A DNA stretch of 5,769 nt from Candidatus Atribacteria bacterium. GTDB taxonomy: Bacteria > Atribacterota > Atribacteria > Atribacterales > Atribacteraceae. The first letter of the stretch is position 1. Every line of letters begins with the position of its first letter. Below the pieces are notes generated by a model. The model had not been told where the DNA came from. It worked only from the letters and a program-made list of their open reading frames with translations, and searched no databases. The stretch is from the NCBI GenBank assembly GCA_018056205.1, contig JAGPGC010000079.1, positions 1 to 5,769 of the forward strand, read 5' to 3'. Of the stretch, positions 1 through 5,630 are shown piece after piece. A program made the translations under genes and the position numbers.

Positions 1-205
1 CATGTAGCCCAGGGGTGTCAATAAATACAATTTGGCAATCGGGACGATTTAAAATTCCCTTAATGTTCTTACGAGTGGTTTGGGGTTTATCACTAACAAT
101 AGAAATTTTACATTTTAAAATAGCATTGAGGAGAGTTGACTTTCCAACATTTGGTCTTCCCCAAATAGCTACAAAGCCTGAACGAAAATCAGTCCGATTT
201 TCCAT
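1..205 (-). CDS. era: GTPase Era, N-terminal part (runs off left edge)
   Basis: The first 68 codons of the ribosome-assembly GTPase Era are visible; the rest of the GTPase domain and the C-terminal KH domain lie outside the window. The G1/P-loop is GRPNVGKST (residues 16-24), the switch I segment holds QTTR (42-45), and G3 is DTPG (63-66) followed by LH. The [13 protein letters not shown] opening and KPQTTR are typical of Era rather than of Der or other TrmE-Era-family GTPases. Era binds the 3' end of 16S rRNA and checks 30S maturation. The ATG at 203-205 lies only 3 nt after the stop of the YbeY-CDA gene. Its ribosome binding site (AGAAGGAT, about 212-219) is inside the end of that gene, so translation is probably coupled. 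The cdd-era order matches Firmicutes. The only mild oddity is Trp15 just before the P-loop, where a small aliphatic residue is more usual. Confidence 0.96.
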   Translation of the reverse strand, partial: MENRTDFRSGFVAIWGRPNVGKSTLLNAILKCKISIVSDKPQTTRKNIKGILNRPDCQIVFIDTPGLH

Positions 206-208
206 AAT

Positions 209-1036
209 TTATCCTTCTTTCTCGGAATTGAATTGAAAGGGGTGAGGAAATAGTTGATCCAGAGAATAAATCTGATAATCACCTTCACTTCGAGCAGCAA
301 GAATTTCAAGATGAGGGGCAAATTCATACAATACCTGTCGGCAGGCACCACAGGGGAGACAATATTGGTTCTGAGAAGAAACAACCGCTAGTCGAGTAAA
401 GTCGGTATATCCTAAGGAAACCGCTTTAAAAAGAGCGACTCTTTCGGCGCAAACCGACAATCCTAAGGAAGCGTTTTCAATATTTACTCCTTGAACCACC
501 TTCCCATCACCGGTTTCCAGGGCAGCACCTACTGGAAAGAGTGAATAGGGAGCATAAGCATAAAGCCGAATTTTCTGAGCCGATGCAACTAATTGATCTC
601 GCTTTTCAGCGATAAGCAGTTGTTTTAGAATTTGGTTTTGTCGAGTTTCCATAAGATGTTTTTTCTCTGAATCAGTATCATCATAATCTAACAAATGCAA
701 AAGACCATGAATTAAAAGAAGCTTTTGTTCATCTTCAAACTTAGTACCATAATTATAAGCATGTTCCCGGGCTTTCTCCGGGCAAATTATGATTTCCCCC
801 CAGATCTGGTCGGGCTCTTCAGTTCCGTAAAAAAAAGAAAGTACATCGGTATCAACATCCTGATGCAAAAATTCCTTTTTCAAGGCTCTTATCTCATCTC
901 GACTCACAAAGGCAATACTTAATTTTCCTGAAATAGGTCGATTTTCCTGTTTACAAACATAATCAACAATTTTTTTTATTACCGGTCGGGATAACCCGCT
1001 CTCCTTTGATGAACGGTTTACCACAATAGTAGACAT
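209..1036 (-). CDS. ybeY-cdd: Fused YbeY endoribonuclease - cytidine deaminase
   Basis: One 275-residue frame encodes two proteins that are normally separate. Residues 1 to about 140 are the YbeY (UPF0054) rRNA-maturation metalloendoribonuclease: TDVLSFFY (63-70), WGEIIICPEKA (79-89) and the metal motif HGLLHLLDYDD (110-120). Residues from about 143 to 275 are a cytidine deaminase for pyrimidine salvage: YAPYSLFPVGAAL (161-173), ribose-binding NIEN (185-188), the catalytic CAE (C196, E198) and PCGAC (C229, C232). These give the three-Cys zinc site of the tetrameric Bacillus-type enzyme. The join is tight, with the YbeY C-terminal helix running straight into the first CDA helix. The YbeY half is divergent: the third metal-binding His is Asp120, and the conserved Arg before the TDVLSF motif (E. 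coli Arg59 by alignment from memory) is Leu57. CDA looks catalytically complete. The ATG start has a good ribosome binding site, AAAAGGAG, 6 nt upstream. Era follows after 3 nt. The usual dgkA between ybeY and cdd is missing. Confidence 0.93.
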   Translation of the reverse strand: MSTIVVNRSSKESGLSRPVIKKIVDYVCKQENRPISGKLSIAFVSRDEIRALKKEFLHQDVDTDVLSFFYGTEEPDQIWGEIIICPEKAREHAYNYGTKFEDEQKLLLIHGLLHLLDYDDTDSEKKHLMETRQNQILKQLLIAEKRDQLVASAQKIRLYAYAPYSLFPVGAALETGDGKVVQGVNIENASLGLSVCAERVALFKAVSLGYTDFTRLAVVSSQNQYCLPCGACRQVLYEFAPHLEILAARSEGDYQIYSLDQLFPHPFQFNSEKEG

Positions 1037-1042
1037 GATTTA

Positions 1043-1050
1043 CTCCTTTT
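1043..1050 (-). promoter_or_regulatory. Ribosome binding site of ybeY-cdd
   Basis: AAAAGGAG ends 6 nt before the ATG at 1034-1036. It fixes the start of the fusion protein and shows that this gene has its own translation initiation, after a 143-nt gap from pgpH. Confidence 0.8.
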
Positions 1051-1136
1051 GAATAATCAATTCATAGCTATTTGCTCATAGAATTTTGTTTAAAAAGACA
1101 ACGTCTGTCATAAGATAGTATTAGATAGGATATTTT

Positions 1137-1171
1137 TTATTCATCACTGATCACTTATTACTAATTGCTGA
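1137..1171. repeat. Degenerate heptad tandem repeat after pgpH
   Basis: Five 7-nt units in register can be read on the plus strand: TTATTCA, TCACTGA, TCACTTA, TTACTAA and TTGCTGA, roughly TTACTGA. On the minus strand, which is the transcribed direction of the cluster, the units read TCAGCAA, TTAGTAA, TAAGTGA, TCAGTGA, TGAATAA. The array starts 8 nt after the pgpH stop codon. On the minus strand its 7-nt period places TAA, TAG or TGA in all three frames, so it would stop any readthrough. Degenerate TNAGTRA-like heptads are, from memory, seen between genes in many bacterial genomes. Their role is unknown, and no terminator-like hairpin is formed here. Confidence 0.6.
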
Positions 1172-1179
1172 ATACATGA

Positions 1180-3288
1180 TTAATACTTTTCTTCGTCACT
1201 ATTAACAATATTTTCTGGATAAGGCACTCTGGCATGGAACATCCCACTCAAAACCATTACAAAAGCATCAGAAATTTTATGAATTTCCCGCATAGTGAGT
1301 GAGGTATTATCGAGTTGTCCATCTTTGAGATAATTTTGAATTATTCCCTTTACAATAGCTTCCAAGCGGTTAGTATTGATATGGTTGGCACTCCGTATAG
1401 CAGCTTCAACACTATCGGCCAAAAAAATGATGACTTCTTCCTTGGTTTGGGGAAGTGGTCCTGGATAACGAAACTCGACGTCGGTCACCTCATCTTTCAT
1501 CTCCTTAATAGCTTTATCATAAAAATACCTTAATATAGTATTACCGTGATGACTTTGAATGATATTTTGAATTTCCACCGGTAAATGGTATTTTCGAGCT
1601 ATTTCTAAGCCATCTTTTAAATGATTTTGGATCACCAGAGTACTCAGATGAGGAGAAAGTCGGTTATGAATATTTTCATTTATTTGGTTTTCAATGAAAA
1701 AATAAGGCCGCTTAATTTTACCAATATCATGGTAGTAGGCACCAGCTCGAGCCAACAAGGGATTAGCTCCAATAGCATCGGCAGCTGCTTCAGCAAGATT
1801 AGCCATCATAAGGCTATGACTATAGGTACCGGGTGCTTCCATCATCAAGCGCTTGAGCAGCGGATGAGTGGGATTGACCAATTCCAATAGGCGAAAATCG
1901 GTTGCAACATGAAAAGTGGTTTCAAACAAGGATATTCCACCCAGAGCCGCAATGGCCGCAATGATTGCTCCTCCAAATCCATATATCGAATTCACCAGAT
2001 ACTCCAAAGGAGTATTGCCTTCCTGTAAGCCAAAGATTATGACTATCAGTATATTTACCAAGGCTATCCAAAAACCAGTCTTTACCAAGTCGCGACGTTT
2101 GATAGTTTTATCCAATAAAAAAAGCGGTAAAAAAAGATTTATAAAAATATAAAAGCTCCGCATAAAATCAGCTCTTTCACCCCACATTAAAAGGGGGAAT
2201 AGAATGAGCGACTCACACAAAGCCAGATTTCTTCCCATTAAGGTGTAAATAATAAAAGGAACTGCCGATAATAAAATCAAATACCAGGAAAAGCGAAGGG
2301 ATAATGCATTCAAAGCGATAACCCCTATGGCGGTAAGGATTCGAATTAAAAGCAGAGAATTCCTCTGAATGATTTCTAAAGCATATTTTTTAATGAAAGC
2401 ATATTCAAATACTAAAATAAAAACAATAAGAATTGCTAAAGCAAATAATAAGTAGGATTCATATTGCTCACTGACTAAACCTAAGGCACGAAGACTTTCC
2501 AAGTCAGAACGAGTGACAACCGTTCCTTTTTTAACCAGAATTTGACCTTTTTGAATATAACGCTTTACCGGTTCAACACTTTTAATAACTTGTTCCCGTT
2601 GTTTTTCAGTCTCAGCCAAATCAATTCTGGCATTTGGTTTTAAAAAACGACCAGTAAGCAAATCCAATACTCGTATCTCATCGACTTCTAAACTCATTCT
2701 TTCATAAGCTGAATAAATATCTAATATTTTTTGTTCGATTTCTTCTTGGCGTATGGGTTGATCAAGGTTTTTCTCCATAGTTGAGAAAAAAACTTCTTTT
2801 AATCTATCATACTTCTCGGGGGGCGTTTCGATAAGCCACTCAAACACTCCGGGAGTAATTTTCCACTTTCGTAAAAACTCCTCCTTTGTTTCAAAGGAAA
2901 TCGATGGGGTTGGAACGGTACCTCGAATACTTTCCAACTCCTGAAAAAAAGTTAGGTATTCTTCTTTAAGTTTTTGAGTGAGTTTTTCATCAATCTGAAA
3001 AGCTGGTACCAATTCGTCGAGTAACAAGTTTTTTCGTTCTTCAGTGGCTTCGACATCAACGATTTCAATTGTTTTTCTGGCAAAGATATCTTTTGGGGCA
3101 ACCTGCCCTTCACCGAGCATCACACCTCCCAATGAGTAAGATACCCAGAGTACCAAGAACAGACTTACTCCATAGAGGGGAAAGTTCCAAAATCGAAAGG
3201 AAAGAATGGCTTGAAGACGAATAAGAAGTTGAGAAAAAAAATCACGTACTTTTTTCTTTAACCGGTAGATTTTTTTCGAATTTTTCAT
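1180..3288 (-). CDS. pgpH: 7TM-HD membrane phosphodiesterase PgpH (c-di-AMP hydrolase)
   Basis: This membrane protein (702 residues from the chosen start; YqfF in Bacillus) belongs to the 7TMR-HD family, whose Listeria member PgpH hydrolyses cyclic di-AMP to pApA. In order it has a basic cytoplasmic N-terminus, a first membrane helix (about 35-56), a large charged extracytoplasmic 7TMR-HDED domain (about 58-277), a bundle of six or seven membrane helices (about 279-453), and a cytoplasmic HD domain (about 487-640). Metal-ligand candidates are H491 (GTYSHS), H520-D521 (YYHDIGK), H556, H580-H581 (SHHG) and D625 (LADSVEA), the full set expected of an active enzyme. The ATG at 3286-3288 overlaps phoH by 47 nt. 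An ATG at 3328-3330 would add 14 residues (MWFGINWFKR...) and an 89-nt overlap, with its purine-rich stretch directly abutting the start. Neither start has a well-spaced ribosome binding site, so coupling to phoH translation is likely. The phoH-pgpH-ybeY order is conserved in Firmicutes. Confidence 0.94.
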   Translation of the reverse strand: MKNSKKIYRLKKKVRDFFSQLLIRLQAILSFRFWNFPLYGVSLFLVLWVSYSLGGVMLGEGQVAPKDIFARKTIEIVDVEATEERKNLLLDELVPAFQIDEKLTQKLKEEYLTFFQELESIRGTVPTPSISFETKEEFLRKWKITPGVFEWLIETPPEKYDRLKEVFFSTMEKNLDQPIRQEEIEQKILDIYSAYERMSLEVDEIRVLDLLTGRFLKPNARIDLAETEKQREQVIKSVEPVKRYIQKGQILVKKGTVVTRSDLESLRALGLVSEQYESYLLFALAILIVFILVFEYAFIKKYALEIIQRNSLLLIRILTAIGVIALNALSLRFSWYLILLSAVPFIIYTLMGRNLALCESLILFPLLMWGERADFMRSFYIFINLFLPLFLLDKTIKRRDLVKTGFWIALVNILIVIIFGLQEGNTPLEYLVNSIYGFGGAIIAAIAALGGISLFETTFHVATDFRLLELVNPTHPLLKRLMMEAPGTYSHSLMMANLAEAAADAIGANPLLARAGAYYHDIGKIKRPYFFIENQINENIHNRLSPHLSTLVIQNHLKDGLEIARKYHLPVEIQNIIQSHHGNTILRYFYDKAIKEMKDEVTDVEFRYPGPLPQTKEEVIIFLADSVEAAIRSANHINTNRLEAIVKGIIQNYLKDGQLDNTSLTMREIHKISDAFVMVLSGMFHARVPYPENIVNSDEEKY

Positions 3289-4249
3289 AGGCTTGGATGA
3301 TCTTTTGAACCAATTGATGCCGAACCACATCCTTCTCGGTTAAATAGATAAACTCAACTCCAGAAACATCAGCAAGGATTTTCTGTATCACTATCAGACC
3401 AGAATCTTTCCCAGTTGGAAGGTCAACCTGAGTTATATCCCCGGTTACTACCACTTTTGATCCAAAGCCCATTCGGGTCAAAAACATTTTCATCTGTTCT
3501 GGAGTGGTGTTCTGGGCTTCATCGAGTACAATAAAGGAATCATTCAAAGTCCTCCCTCTCATATAAGCTAATGGAGCAACTTCGATAATGTCTTTTTCTA
3601 TATACTTTTGAAAACGTTCGGGTGAGAGCATTTCATAAAGAGCATCATAAAGGGGACGAAGGTAGGGTTCAATTTTTTCTCGGAGATCCCCAGGAAGATA
3701 CCCCAAACTTTCACCAGCCTCAACCGCAGGCCGAACTAAAACAATACGGCTAACTTCTTTCTTTTGAAGGGCGGCACAGGCCACCGCCATGGCCAGATAG
3801 GTTTTGCCAGTTCCTGCTGGACCAATGCAGAAAATAAGCTCATTTTCTTTCACCGCTCGGACATAATTCGCTTGTCCAGCTGTTCGAGGATAAATAATTT
3901 TGTGATAAGCAGTGGTAATAATTCCCTGACTATAAGTTTTTTTCCACCATATTTCTCGTCCTTCCTTAATGGTGGTTGCCATTTTTTGAATATCATCGCC
4001 CGTCAAATCATGCCCTTCTTTTAAAAGTGTAGCCAACTCATCAAGAAACATTTTAACCTGAAACAAACTAGTATCATTATTTTTCTCCCCAACTAATAGG
4101 GATTCCGGTGTCAAATCAATATCTACTTGAAAAATCTCTTCGATTAACCGAAGATTTTTATCTAAATACCCAAAAAGCTTTTTTATATCAGAAAAATTAA
4201 AACTGTCAAGCCGATATTCAATTTTTTTGTGATTAGCATTTATAGACAA
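3242..4249 (-). CDS. phoH: PhoH family P-loop ATPase
   Basis: This 335-residue PhoH-type ATPase is close to the usual 320-330 length. The N-terminal part (about 10-100) is the small KH-like region typical of PhoH/PhoL (LFGYLDKNLRLIEE at 25-38). The ATPase core follows: YPRTAGQANYV (120-130), Walker A GPAGTGKT (143-150), VRPAVEAGESLGYLPG (172-187), Walker B FIVLDEAQN (239-247), VTGDITQVDLP (268-278) and a candidate arginine finger at R310. PhoH resembles the ATPase part of superfamily 1 helicases. Its exact cellular role is unsettled, with links to RNA metabolism and ribosome maturation through its ybeY neighbourhood. The start is a TTG (4247-4249): the frame is closed by a TAA two codons upstream and no in-frame ATG or GTG precedes the conserved N-terminus. 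The nearest Shine-Dalgarno-like element (GAGG) is about 14 nt away, so initiation looks weak and probably depends on yqeY, which ends 9 nt upstream. Confidence 0.95.
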   Translation of the reverse strand: MSINANHKKIEYRLDSFNFSDIKKLFGYLDKNLRLIEEIFQVDIDLTPESLLVGEKNNDTSLFQVKMFLDELATLLKEGHDLTGDDIQKMATTIKEGREIWWKKTYSQGIITTAYHKIIYPRTAGQANYVRAVKENELIFCIGPAGTGKTYLAMAVACAALQKKEVSRIVLVRPAVEAGESLGYLPGDLREKIEPYLRPLYDALYEMLSPERFQKYIEKDIIEVAPLAYMRGRTLNDSFIVLDEAQNTTPEQMKMFLTRMGFGSKVVVTGDITQVDLPTGKDSGLIVIQKILADVSGVEFIYLTEKDVVRHQLVQKIIQAYEKFEKNLPVKEKST

Positions 4250-4258
4250 ATGAGCTTA

Positions 4259-4699
4259 TCATACCTCACTCAACTTTTGTTTGACAATAGCCGATACCTG
4301 AGCACCATCGGCTCGATTAGCTACCTTAGACATAACCTCTTTCATAACCAAACCAAATGATCTTTTCTCTGAAGAAGCCGATAACACTTCGTCAACCAGA
4401 GCTTCAATCTCTTCAATAGTTAGTTGGGCTGGTAAAAACTCTTGGAGGGTGGATATTTCTAATTTTGCCTTTCGAATTAGATCTGGTCGATTCCCTCTTT
4501 CAAAATATTCCAAGGAATCTTCTATCTTCTTTACTCCTTTTTTAAGCACTTGGATCGACTCATCCTCATCCAAGGGTTGGCGCTTTTCAATTTCCTTGTT
4601 TTTAATTTCTGCCAAAGCCAGACGAATCGTATCAAGCCGGATGAAGTTTTTTTCTTTAAGTGCTTTTTTCATCTCTTCGACCAGACGTTCTTTAATCAT
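4259..4699 (-). CDS. yqeY: YqeY / GatB-YqeY domain protein
   Basis: This stand-alone YqeY protein has 146 residues, the normal length. It is mostly helical: an N-terminal domain opens with [16 protein letters not shown] and [20 protein letters not shown]. The family signature [19 protein letters not shown] spans about 81-99, and the C-terminal tail-like domain has [17 protein letters not shown] (116-132). YqeY resembles the C-terminal tRNA-binding domain of the amidotransferase subunit GatB. The stand-alone protein has no settled function, but it is regularly found next to rpsU, as here. Its ATG overlaps the rpsU stop as ATGA (4696-4699), indicating translational coupling. A strong ribosome binding site, AAGGAGG, lies inside the end of rpsU with an 11-nt spacer. 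No truncation or unusual composition is seen. Confidence 0.95.
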   Translation of the reverse strand: MIKERLVEEMKKALKEKNFIRLDTIRLALAEIKNKEIEKRQPLDEDESIQVLKKGVKKIEDSLEYFERGNRPDLIRKAKLEISTLQEFLPAQLTIEEIEALVDEVLSASSEKRSFGLVMKEVMSKVANRADGAQVSAIVKQKLSEV

Positions 4700-4875
4700 T
4701 TTCTTTTTTTCCTCCTTGCCGCAGCCTGAGCTTTCTTCCTTTTCTTTTCGCTGGGTTTTTCATAATGTTCTCGTTTTTTTATTTCAGAAATTATTCCATT
4801 TCTTTGACATTTCCTTTTGAACCGTCTAAGGGCTTCATCAATACTTTCGTTCTGACTTACTTTTATTTCTGTCAC
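4696..4875 (-). CDS. rpsU: 30S ribosomal protein S21 (bS21)
   Basis: This 59-residue protein is clearly bS21. It begins [18 protein letters not shown] after the initiator, continues with [20 protein letters not shown], and ends in a very basic Lys/Arg/Ala tail. S21 sits on the 30S platform near the anti-Shine-Dalgarno end of 16S rRNA. The start is GTG at 4873-4875, not the upstream in-frame ATG at 4897-4899. The GTG gives the standard N-terminus, a strong Shine-Dalgarno (4881-4890) lies between the two codons, and the predicted transcription start is only about 3 nt ahead of that ATG. It is the first gene of the minus-strand cluster and overlaps yqeY by 4 nt. As first gene behind a consensus promoter it should be strongly expressed. 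Confidence 0.97.
   Translation of the reverse strand: MTEIKVSQNESIDEALRRFKRKCQRNGIISEIKKREHYEKPSEKKRKKAQAAARRKKRK
4711..4717 (-). promoter_or_regulatory. Ribosome binding site of yqeY
   Basis: AAGGAGG lies within the last codons of rpsU, 11 nt before the yqeY ATG. It is a full match to the anti-Shine-Dalgarno with a slightly long spacer, so yqeY can be initiated independently as well as by coupling. Confidence 0.75.
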
Positions 4876-4880
4876 TAAAA

Positions 4881-4890
4881 TTCCTCCCTT
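4881..4890 (-). promoter_or_regulatory. Ribosome binding site deciding the rpsU GTG start
   Basis: AAGGGAGGAA ends 5 nt before the GTG at 4873-4875. It lies downstream of the in-frame ATG at 4897-4899, which rules in favour of GTG as the initiation codon. Confidence 0.88.
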
Positions 4891-4908
4891 TAAATCCAAA
4901 GTAAAAAA

Positions 4909-4937
4909 ATTATAGGATATTCAATATGGGGTGTCAA
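4909..4937 (-). promoter_or_regulatory. Consensus sigma-70/sigma-A promoter for the rpsU cluster
   Basis: On the minus strand TTGACA (4932-4937) is followed, after exactly 17 nt, by TATAAT (4909-4914). Both hexamers match the housekeeping consensus in full. Transcription should start near 4902, giving a 5' leader of about 27 nt before the rpsU GTG. No operator or riboswitch fits in such a short leader. Because the downstream genes overlap or are closely spaced, this is probably the main promoter of the whole rpsU-yqeY-phoH-pgpH-ybeY/cdd-era cluster. Confidence 0.9.
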
Positions 4938-5128
4938 TGAAACCTTAGAAAAGAAGGCATAAAACCAGTTCAAAGTTTTAATGGTTAGCGAAAATTAGAT
5001 TTTTTGAATTCAGGTTCAGAAAAATTTATCAATAAAATACTTTTTGAAAGTTTAATATTGATATATCTAACTATTGAGTTGTTAAATATCATACTGGATT
5101 TTTTTACTTTTTAAAAATAGGAAGGTCG
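4938..5128. other. AT-rich divergent intergenic region, no gene seen
   Basis: This stretch between the rpsU promoter and the Asp23 promoter area has no plausible coding frame, RNA gene or strong inverted repeat. It is very AT-rich, with several A and T runs, for example around 5098-5117. Weak TTGAAA (5044-5049) and TTGATA (5058-5063) hexamers on the plus strand have no convincing -10 partner at the right distance. It may hold upstream promoter elements for both divergent genes, but nothing specific can be assigned. Confidence 0.5.
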
Positions 5129-5140
5129 TGATATTATAAT
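5129..5140 (+). promoter_or_regulatory. Possible -10 region for the Asp23-family gene
   Basis: TGATATTATAAT contains a TATAAT (5135-5140) and an overlapping extended -10 form, TGA plus TATTAT (5129-5137), about 30-35 nt before the ATG. No good -35 hexamer is found 16-18 nt upstream; that region is an A/T run. The element could be an extended -10 promoter or one read by another sigma factor. Confidence 0.45.
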
Positions 5141-5172
5141 AAGTAAATTCTAATAGATTGGAGGTTTTAACC

Positions 5173-5592
5173 ATGGAAGAAGAAAAAAATTTACCGGTGG
5201 ATAGTTATCAACAACAACCAGTTCCTGCCGAAAAGGAAGTTATTGGTGAAATCAACATCGCACCCGACATCATTGCCACCCTTGCTGGTATAACTACTAT
5301 GAAAATCGCTGGTATAACCGGTATGGCAGGAATTCCATCTGCATCTTTGAGTACCATAATAGGAAAACGAGAAATCAACAAAGGGGTTAAGGTTGACATT
5401 AAGGACAAAACGGTTAGTTTAGAAATTTCCGTGGTTATTGACATCGATACCGTTCTCATCGAGGTAGCTAGAAATGTGCAACGGGAAGTAAAAAAAGTCA
5501 TAGAAACCAAAACCGGAATGACCGTCAACAAAGTCGATGTTAATATTCGAGAGGTTTCTTACAAAGAAAAGGAAGAAGCTCAGGTTCAATGA
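5173..5592 (+). CDS. Asp23/Gls24 family envelope stress response protein
   Basis: The 139-residue product has the Asp23 (DUF322) domain over about residues 23-130. It opens with GEINIAPDIIATLAGITTMK, has a Gly-rich middle (GITGMAGIPSAS), then GVKVDIKDKTVSLEISVVID, VARNVQREVKKVIETKTGM and NKVDVNIREV. The first 20 residues and the last 10 are polar, charged and probably disordered. There is no signal peptide or membrane segment, so it is cytoplasmic. In Staphylococcus Asp23 is held at the membrane by a partner and is linked to envelope stress; other members are small alkaline-shock-like proteins of unclear role. No partner gene is seen here. The start is the ATG at 5173, with GGAGG (5160-5164) 8 nt upstream. 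A TTG at 5158 would place that ribosome binding site inside the gene. It is transcribed away from rpsU and converges on the comEA-like gene. Confidence 0.92.
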   Translation: MEEEKNLPVDSYQQQPVPAEKEVIGEINIAPDIIATLAGITTMKIAGITGMAGIPSASLSTIIGKREINKGVKVDIKDKTVSLEISVVIDIDTVLIEVARNVQREVKKVIETKTGMTVNKVDVNIREVSYKEKEEAQVQ

Positions 5593-5595
5593 AGC

Positions 5596-5608
5596 ACCGA
5601 TTTTCGGT
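5596..5608. terminator. Small hairpin between convergent genes (weak terminator candidate)
   Basis: ACCGA-TTT-TCGGT forms a perfect 5-bp stem with a 3-nt loop, 4 nt after the stop of the Asp23-family gene and between two convergent genes. No run of T follows on either strand, so it lacks the second half of an intrinsic terminator. It may only help block exonucleases or may be chance. Confidence 0.3.
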
Positions 5609-5630
5609 CAGCATAACCATCTTAATATTA

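Noticed and set aside
1096..1111. Inverted repeat GACA-ACGTC-TGTC as an operator
   Set aside because: The arms are only 4 bp in AT-rich sequence, and no regulator or second copy is visible.
1037..1136. Separate promoter for ybeY-cdd in the 143-nt gap
   Set aside because: TTGTCT (1096-1101) and TATGAG (1075-1080) on the minus strand are only 15 nt apart and each is an imperfect match, so the pair is too weak to list.
1144..1157. Heptad repeat as CRISPR or terminator
   Set aside because: The units are 7 nt without spacers, and the only palindrome (TGATCA) cannot form a stable hairpin.
1315..2152. Plus-strand open frames of 72-89 codons inside pgpH
   Set aside because: They are antisense to a gene with clear family motifs throughout and have no family features or ribosome binding sites of their own.
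4876..4899. In-frame ATG at 4899 as the rpsU start
   Set aside because: It lies about 3 nt from the predicted transcription start, has no ribosome binding site, and adds 8 residues absent from bS21; the GTG at 4875 fits all signals.
5158..5172. Upstream TTG as start of the Asp23-family gene
   Set aside because: The TTG overlaps the GGAGG ribosome binding site of the ATG at 5173, and the added residues (MEVLT) are not part of the family.
5208..5531. Minus-strand 107-codon frame opposite the Asp23 gene
   Set aside because: It is antisense to a conserved protein, shows low-complexity Ser/Thr/Val/Ile composition, and has no recognisable domain.
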